A DNA stretch of 8,471 nucleotides, taken from contig JBOGEB010000181.1 of NCBI GenBank assembly GCA_050743125.1, forward strand, positions 1-8,471, in the 5' to 3' direction. This document shows positions 5,799-8,471 of this stretch, piece after piece. The notes under the pieces were generated by a model. It saw nothing but the letters and a program-made list of their open reading frames with translations. It had not been told where the DNA came from and searched no databases. Numbering within the stretch: the first letter of the stretch is position 1; each line of letters starts with the position of its first letter. The position numbers and the translations under genes are program-made. This DNA comes from JBOGEB01 sp050743125. GTDB lineage: Bacteria > Actinomycetota > Nitriliruptoria > Euzebyales > Egibacteraceae.

Positions 5799-5898
5799 NN
5801 NNNNNNNNNNNNNNNNNNNNNNNNNNNNNNNNNNNNNNNNNNNNNNNNNNNNNNNNNNNNNNNNNNNNNNNNNNNNNNNNNNNNNNNNNNNNNNNNNN
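5799..5898. other. Assembly gap of exactly 100 N
   Basis: One hundred consecutive undetermined bases, the conventional filler for a scaffold gap of unknown length. It separates the beginning of the Tad locus from the 3' part of the HTH/TPR regulator gene. The true distance and content between them are unknown. Confidence 0.98.
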
Positions 5899-6961
5899 GC
5901 GCCCACGGTTCGGGGAACGCGGCGCGCACCCCGCGGATGCGCTCGACGCCCATCGCGTTGCCGGCCTCGAGGGCGAGCGTGAGGGACTCGTGCAGCACCT
6001 CGGTGCTCATCTCGGGCTCGTTCTGCAGCGCCAGCGCGGCGCCCAGGTCCGCGAGCGCGGTGGCCCGCCACATCCCGCCCTCCGCGAGCGTCAGACGGCG
6101 ACGTAATGCGGCCTCGGCCTCGTAGGGCGTTTGAGCAGGACGTAGCCGACGCCCTCGAACCCGTCCATCGCCATGGTGTCCCAGCCCGAGAACACGCCGG
6201 GGAAGCCGTGCAGGATGCTCAGGGAGCCGAGCGCCTGCGCGTGGAGCGTCATGTCGCCCGTCTCGCGCGCGAGCTGCCGGGCGTCCTCCAGATGACCCGA
6301 GGCGACGCTCGGCTGTCCGGCGTAGAACTTGAGCCAGCCCAGCAGCGTCGCCGTGTCACCCGAGCAGCGGGTCAGCCGCTCGCGTTGCGCGGGCTCCATG
6401 GCGGAGGCGTCCAGCACCCGGGCGAGCCGGTCGAGGTGCAGCTGCGCGGCCCGCGTCAGCCGGGCTGGCCGAGCCTGCTCGTATGATTTGGGCGAGCGCG
6501 CTGGTCAGCGTCTCGTAGTCGGCGACCAGGACGTCGCTGACCTCGGTGTCCCGCGTGTGGGCCACGCGCTCGATGGCGTCCAACGGCGCTGGCGTGCATC
6601 CGAACGCGAAGATGAGCTTGAGGAAGACCACTCGCTGCGTGTCGTGCCCCTTGCCGCTGATCGCCTGCCACTGTCTGTGCATCATCGGCGGCCTGGACGC
6701 CATGGCGCGGGGAGGGGTCGGCCGGGGCGCGTCCTGGCACAGGCGGACGAGCGCCTTGGGAGGCTGGGCGCCGCGCAGCAGGTTGTGCAGGTCGGCCAGC
6801 GACGGCCGCAGCGCGCCGACGACGTAGCGCAGCGTGTCCGGCGACGGGTCATGCTTGCCGTGCTCCGCCCTGCACAGCGTCGCCCGCGAAAGCGAGGACC
6901 CCTCGCCGATCGACCCGGCGAACTCGCGCCCCTTCTTGGCGAGCCGGTTCAGGCTCCACAT
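5899..6961 (-). pseudogene. XRE-HTH/TPR transcriptional regulator, frameshifted and 3'-truncated by the gap
   Basis: Read from ATG 6961 (GAGGA about four bases upstream), the first part gives a helix-turn-helix region, LSRATLCRAEHGKHDPSPDT. A linker and DVLVADYETLTSALAQI follow. There the frame breaks: deleting one base at about 6484 joins ALAQI to YEQARPARLTRAAQLHLDRL in the next frame. That frame continues through TPR-like helices (GWLKFYAGQPSVASGHLEDA, ARETGDMTLHAQALGSLSIL) until about 6128. There a missing base must be assumed to continue into PYEAEAALRRRLTLAEGGMW and DLGAALALQNEPE up to the gap. The two shifts compensate. Protein-like sequence on both sides of each break shows a single original gene: a DNA-binding regulator with a C-terminal TPR array. 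The HTH also looks a few residues short between the first two helices. Either it is a decayed gene, or these are sequencing errors at a low-coverage contig end next to the gap. Confidence 0.72.
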
Positions 6962-7267
6962 GCGGTCCTCGCGCGACCCCTCGCCGCGAGACCTGGGAGG
7001 TTGTCGTCGAAGGCTCGCGGGGGCGAGCCGAGCGCCGTCCCCGCCGGGCCGCCACGCAGGCGTCAACGGACACCCTGCGGCCGGTTGGGGGCAGCCGGCT
7101 GCGGGGCGGACACGTCCGCTCCCCTGGATCTTTGTCTCTGAGCCGCTCCGCTCCGTGTTCTTCGATCTCGACCACACCGTGACAGCGCGGTTTCACCCAC
7201 CGGCGCGACCGCGTTCGTGAGCTGGATGGTCCGACAGACCCTCGCCGACACTGGCCGCGGTCGCTGG
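6962..7267. other. Intergenic stretch without recognised gene
   Basis: About 300 bases between the HTH/TPR regulator start and repeat copy 3. Open frames here give low-complexity Arg/Pro/Gly translations and no family signature on either strand. A minus-strand TTGACG at 7068-7063 could be a -35 element for the regulator gene, but no plausible -10 follows at the right distance. GC-rich inverted fragments occur around 7078-7110 (ggccggt and agccggct) without forming a long stem. Confidence 0.5.
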
Positions 7268-7472
7268 TGTCCAAGCGGAAAGTTCCGTTGACTGTGAGGG
7301 GGTCCGGAACCCCAGAGGGGACCCTGGGACGCCCCCGATGACACCGAGGGCCCGGGCGGAGTGCTCCCCGTCTCGCAAGGCGCGGGTCGCGCTGTGTGCT
7401 GGTTGTCCTCAAGCGAGCCGCAACGCCGCGAGGCGCGGATGCTTTGCGCACGAATGCCACGGGTTTTTCCGC
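7268..7472 (-). repeat. Dispersed repeat, copy 3 (inverted, most complete)
   Basis: Read on the minus strand, this copy runs from gcggaaaaacccgtggcattcg to ctttccgcttggacacc. It contains both the left module shared with copy 2 (gtggcattcgtgcgcaaagc, caaccagcacac, ggtgtcatcgggggcgtccc) and the right module shared with copy 1 (gggagcactccgcccggg, ctctggggttccg, ctcacagtcaacgga). It is therefore the best reference copy, about 205 bases long. It begins about nine bases beyond the stop codon of the transglycosylase gene. An imperfect hairpin, cccagaggggaccctggg, lies in the middle at 7312-7329. Confidence 0.8.
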
Positions 7473-7480
7473 GCGGACCG

Positions 7481-8257
7481 CTAGTACCGCTTGCGCACCG
7501 CCAGGACCGTGTCGATGTAGTGGTCGGTCTCCGCCAGTATCCCGCGCTGGCGGACGGACGCGTACCCTTGGTAGTACGACCCGAGCGTGAGTCGCACATC
7601 ACCATCGGTGAGCTTGTAGAGGTGATTGAGGAAGGCGACGCCCGCCTCGACGTTGTCCGCGGGGTCGCGCACGTCGAGCGGCCGTTTCACGACGTAGCGC
7701 GACACAAATCTGCCGGTGTCGGGCAGGACCTGCATGATGCCGAAGGCGCCGGAGTCGGAGACGACGGCGTTGTTCCATCCGGACTCGACCATCGCGAGCG
7801 CCTTGACCGTCGCGGGGTCCCAGCCGTAGCGGATGGCGGTGCGCTCGAGCAGCGCCTGGACCTGCGCCCGTGAGGCAGCAGGGCGTGGCCTGGCTGCGGG
7901 GACCATGATCCGTTGGCCGCGGGTGAGCAGGCTAGTGCTGCCGAGGTGGTTGGCCTGGGCCAGGCTCGCGATGCTCACGCCGAAGCGTTGGGCGATGCCC
8001 GACAGTGTGTCGCTGGAGCGCACGACGTAGGCGAACCCGCCGCCCGTTGCCCCCCCAGGGATCTTCAGGCGCTCGCCAGCGGTGATCAGGTCGGGGTTCT
8101 CGAGGTGGTTGGCCTGGGCGAGCGCCGCGACGCTCACGCCGAAGCGGCGAGCGATGCGCGAGAGCGTGTCGCCCTGACGGACCGTGTAGTCGGCCAGCCC
8201 GGAGAAGCCGAGGGCGGCGACGGTGACCACCGTGACGAGCGGGCGGGGCGGATGCAG
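7481..8257 (-). CDS. Secreted lytic transglycosylase with two LysM domains
   Basis: From the proposed CTG 8257 the protein has about 258 residues. A short hydrophobic N-terminus (PRPLVTVVTVAALGFSGLA) looks like a signal peptide or anchor. LysM 1 (about 23-67, YTVRQGDTLSRIARRFGVS) and LysM 2 (about 76-120, YVVRSSDTLSGIAQRFGVS) bind peptidoglycan. The C-terminal SLT/GH23 domain (about 132-258) has the catalytic Glu in AMVESGWN, followed by SGAFGIMQVLPDTG and LGSYYQGYASVRQRG. It would cleave the glycan strand between MurNAc and GlcNAc outside the membrane, in wall remodelling. The frame stays open to GTG 8437, but the extra 60 residues look noncoding and that start lies inside a hairpin. AAGGAG at 8268-8263, five bases before CTG 8257, argues for the non-standard start. 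GTG 8377 is another canonical option. Confidence 0.9.
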   Translation of the reverse strand: MHPPRPLVTVVTVAALGFSGLADYTVRQGDTLSRIARRFGVSVAALAQANHLENPDLITAGERLKIPGGATGGGFAYVVRSSDTLSGIAQRFGVSIASLAQANHLGSTSLLTRGQRIMVPAARPRPAASRAQVQALLERTAIRYGWDPATVKALAMVESGWNNAVVSDSGAFGIMQVLPDTGRFVSRYVVKRPLDVRDPADNVEAGVAFLNHLYKLTDGDVRLTLGSYYQGYASVRQRGILAETDHYIDTVLAVRKRY

Positions 8258-8471
8258 AACAGCTCCTTGGGCTGTGCCGCGTGCCGAAACGCGGCGCCAA
8301 CGGCACGTAAGGTAACCGTAGCTGTTGCTCCTGGCAACCGTTGATATCCAGTGTTCCGTTAGTGCCCCGCTGAGCACATGTCTGAGAACCGCGGCCTTGC
8401 CCTGTGGGCGAAGCGAAGCACGGTTTCGGGCGGCCACAAGCCGTCCGAAACCGACCGCACCAACCTCCCCC
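8258..8471 (-). promoter_or_regulatory. Hairpin-rich leader of the transglycosylase gene
   Basis: About 210 bases without a credible separate gene. Positions 8421-8453 form a long stem: cggtttcgg, one variable base, cggc, loop cacaa, then gccg, one base and ccgaaaccg. The inner odd pair is G-U if transcribed from the plus strand and A-C from the minus strand. Nearer the gene, a seven-base stem CGTGCCG/CGGCACG pairs 8307-8301 with 8286-8280. It ends about 11 bases before AAGGAG (8268-8263). A small GTTGC/GCAAC hairpin lies at about 8338-8324. LysM-hydrolase genes in actinobacteria often carry structured leaders such as the c-di-AMP riboswitch, but I could not find its conserved GGGGAACC or GGGGTGAA boxes here. 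Confidence 0.45.

Noticed and set aside
4769..6073. A continuous minus-strand open frame joining the regulator tail, the gap and cpaF into one very long protein
   Set aside because: It runs through the Ns and then in a non-coding frame over the CpaE-like gene, giving Arg/Pro/Gly-rich sequence. Real protein sequence begins only at about 4768.
6849..7605. Overlapping minus-strand frames across repeat copy 3
   Set aside because: They are translations of the repeat and flanking spacer; similar strings appear from the other repeat copies in other frames, so they are not conserved as protein.
8258..8471. c-di-AMP (ydaO) or c-di-GMP riboswitch ahead of the LysM gene
   Set aside because: The context is typical and a GCTACGGTTACC string is suggestive, but the conserved boxes of either class are missing by eye.
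1..8471. CRISPR array, tRNA, rRNA or transposase
   Set aside because: No regularly spaced short repeats, no tRNA T-loop/acceptor pattern, no rRNA signature and no DDE or recombinase motif were seen.

Overview
The window is a GC-rich stretch with every convincing gene on the minus strand. It looks like a high-GC actinobacterium. The gene order of a compact tight-adherence (Tad/Flp) pilus locus matches the Ssd/Rv3660c-Rv3659c-...-Rv3654c arrangement of actinobacteria. The STAS/anti-sigma kinase pair and the LysM-lytic transglycosylase also fit. A soil Thermoleophilia (Solirubrobacterales-like) lineage is my best guess, from the overall style of the proteins only. The 100 consecutive Ns at 5799-5898 mark a scaffold join, so this is a draft assembly or MAG.

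Layout from left to right, with genes read leftwards. Positions 163-920 hold a two-gene regulatory operon, a STAS anti-sigma-factor antagonist followed by an RsbW-type anti-sigma kinase, with a possible SigF/SigB-type promoter upstream. Positions 921-1501 have no confident gene; they hold that promoter, one copy of a dispersed repeat and a possible gene remnant. Positions 1502-5748 are the Tad locus, transcribed as CpaE/Ssd-like ATPase, CpaF/TadA secretion ATPase, a single two-domain T2SF platform protein, DUF4244-type pilin, TadE pseudopilin and a second TadE-like protein. Most junctions overlap (ATGA, GTGA) or nearly touch. The exception is cpaE-cpaF, where a perfect 16-bp hairpin sits. Right of the gap (5899-6961) is an XRE-HTH/TPR regulator broken by two apparent frameshifts and truncated by the gap. 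Positions 6962-7480 are intergenic with another repeat copy. Positions 7481-8257 encode a secreted two-LysM lytic transglycosylase, and 8258-8471 is its hairpin-rich leader.

The pilus genes should act together: CpaF powers assembly through the T2SF protein, the pilin makes the fibre, the TadE proteins are minor components, and the CpaE-like protein may position the machine. No prepilin peptidase or secretin/RcpC gene is visible; one could lie in or beyond the gap. The STAS/RsbW pair would control an alternative sigma factor that is not encoded here.

The least explained content is a dispersed repeat of about 185-205 bp. There are three long copies (1-165 cut by the window edge, 1191-1374, and 7268-7472 inverted) and a short derivative forming the cpaE-cpaF hairpin. 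An unrelated double palindrome lies at the tadE/tadE-like junction. Both kinds of element sit at or next to stop codons.
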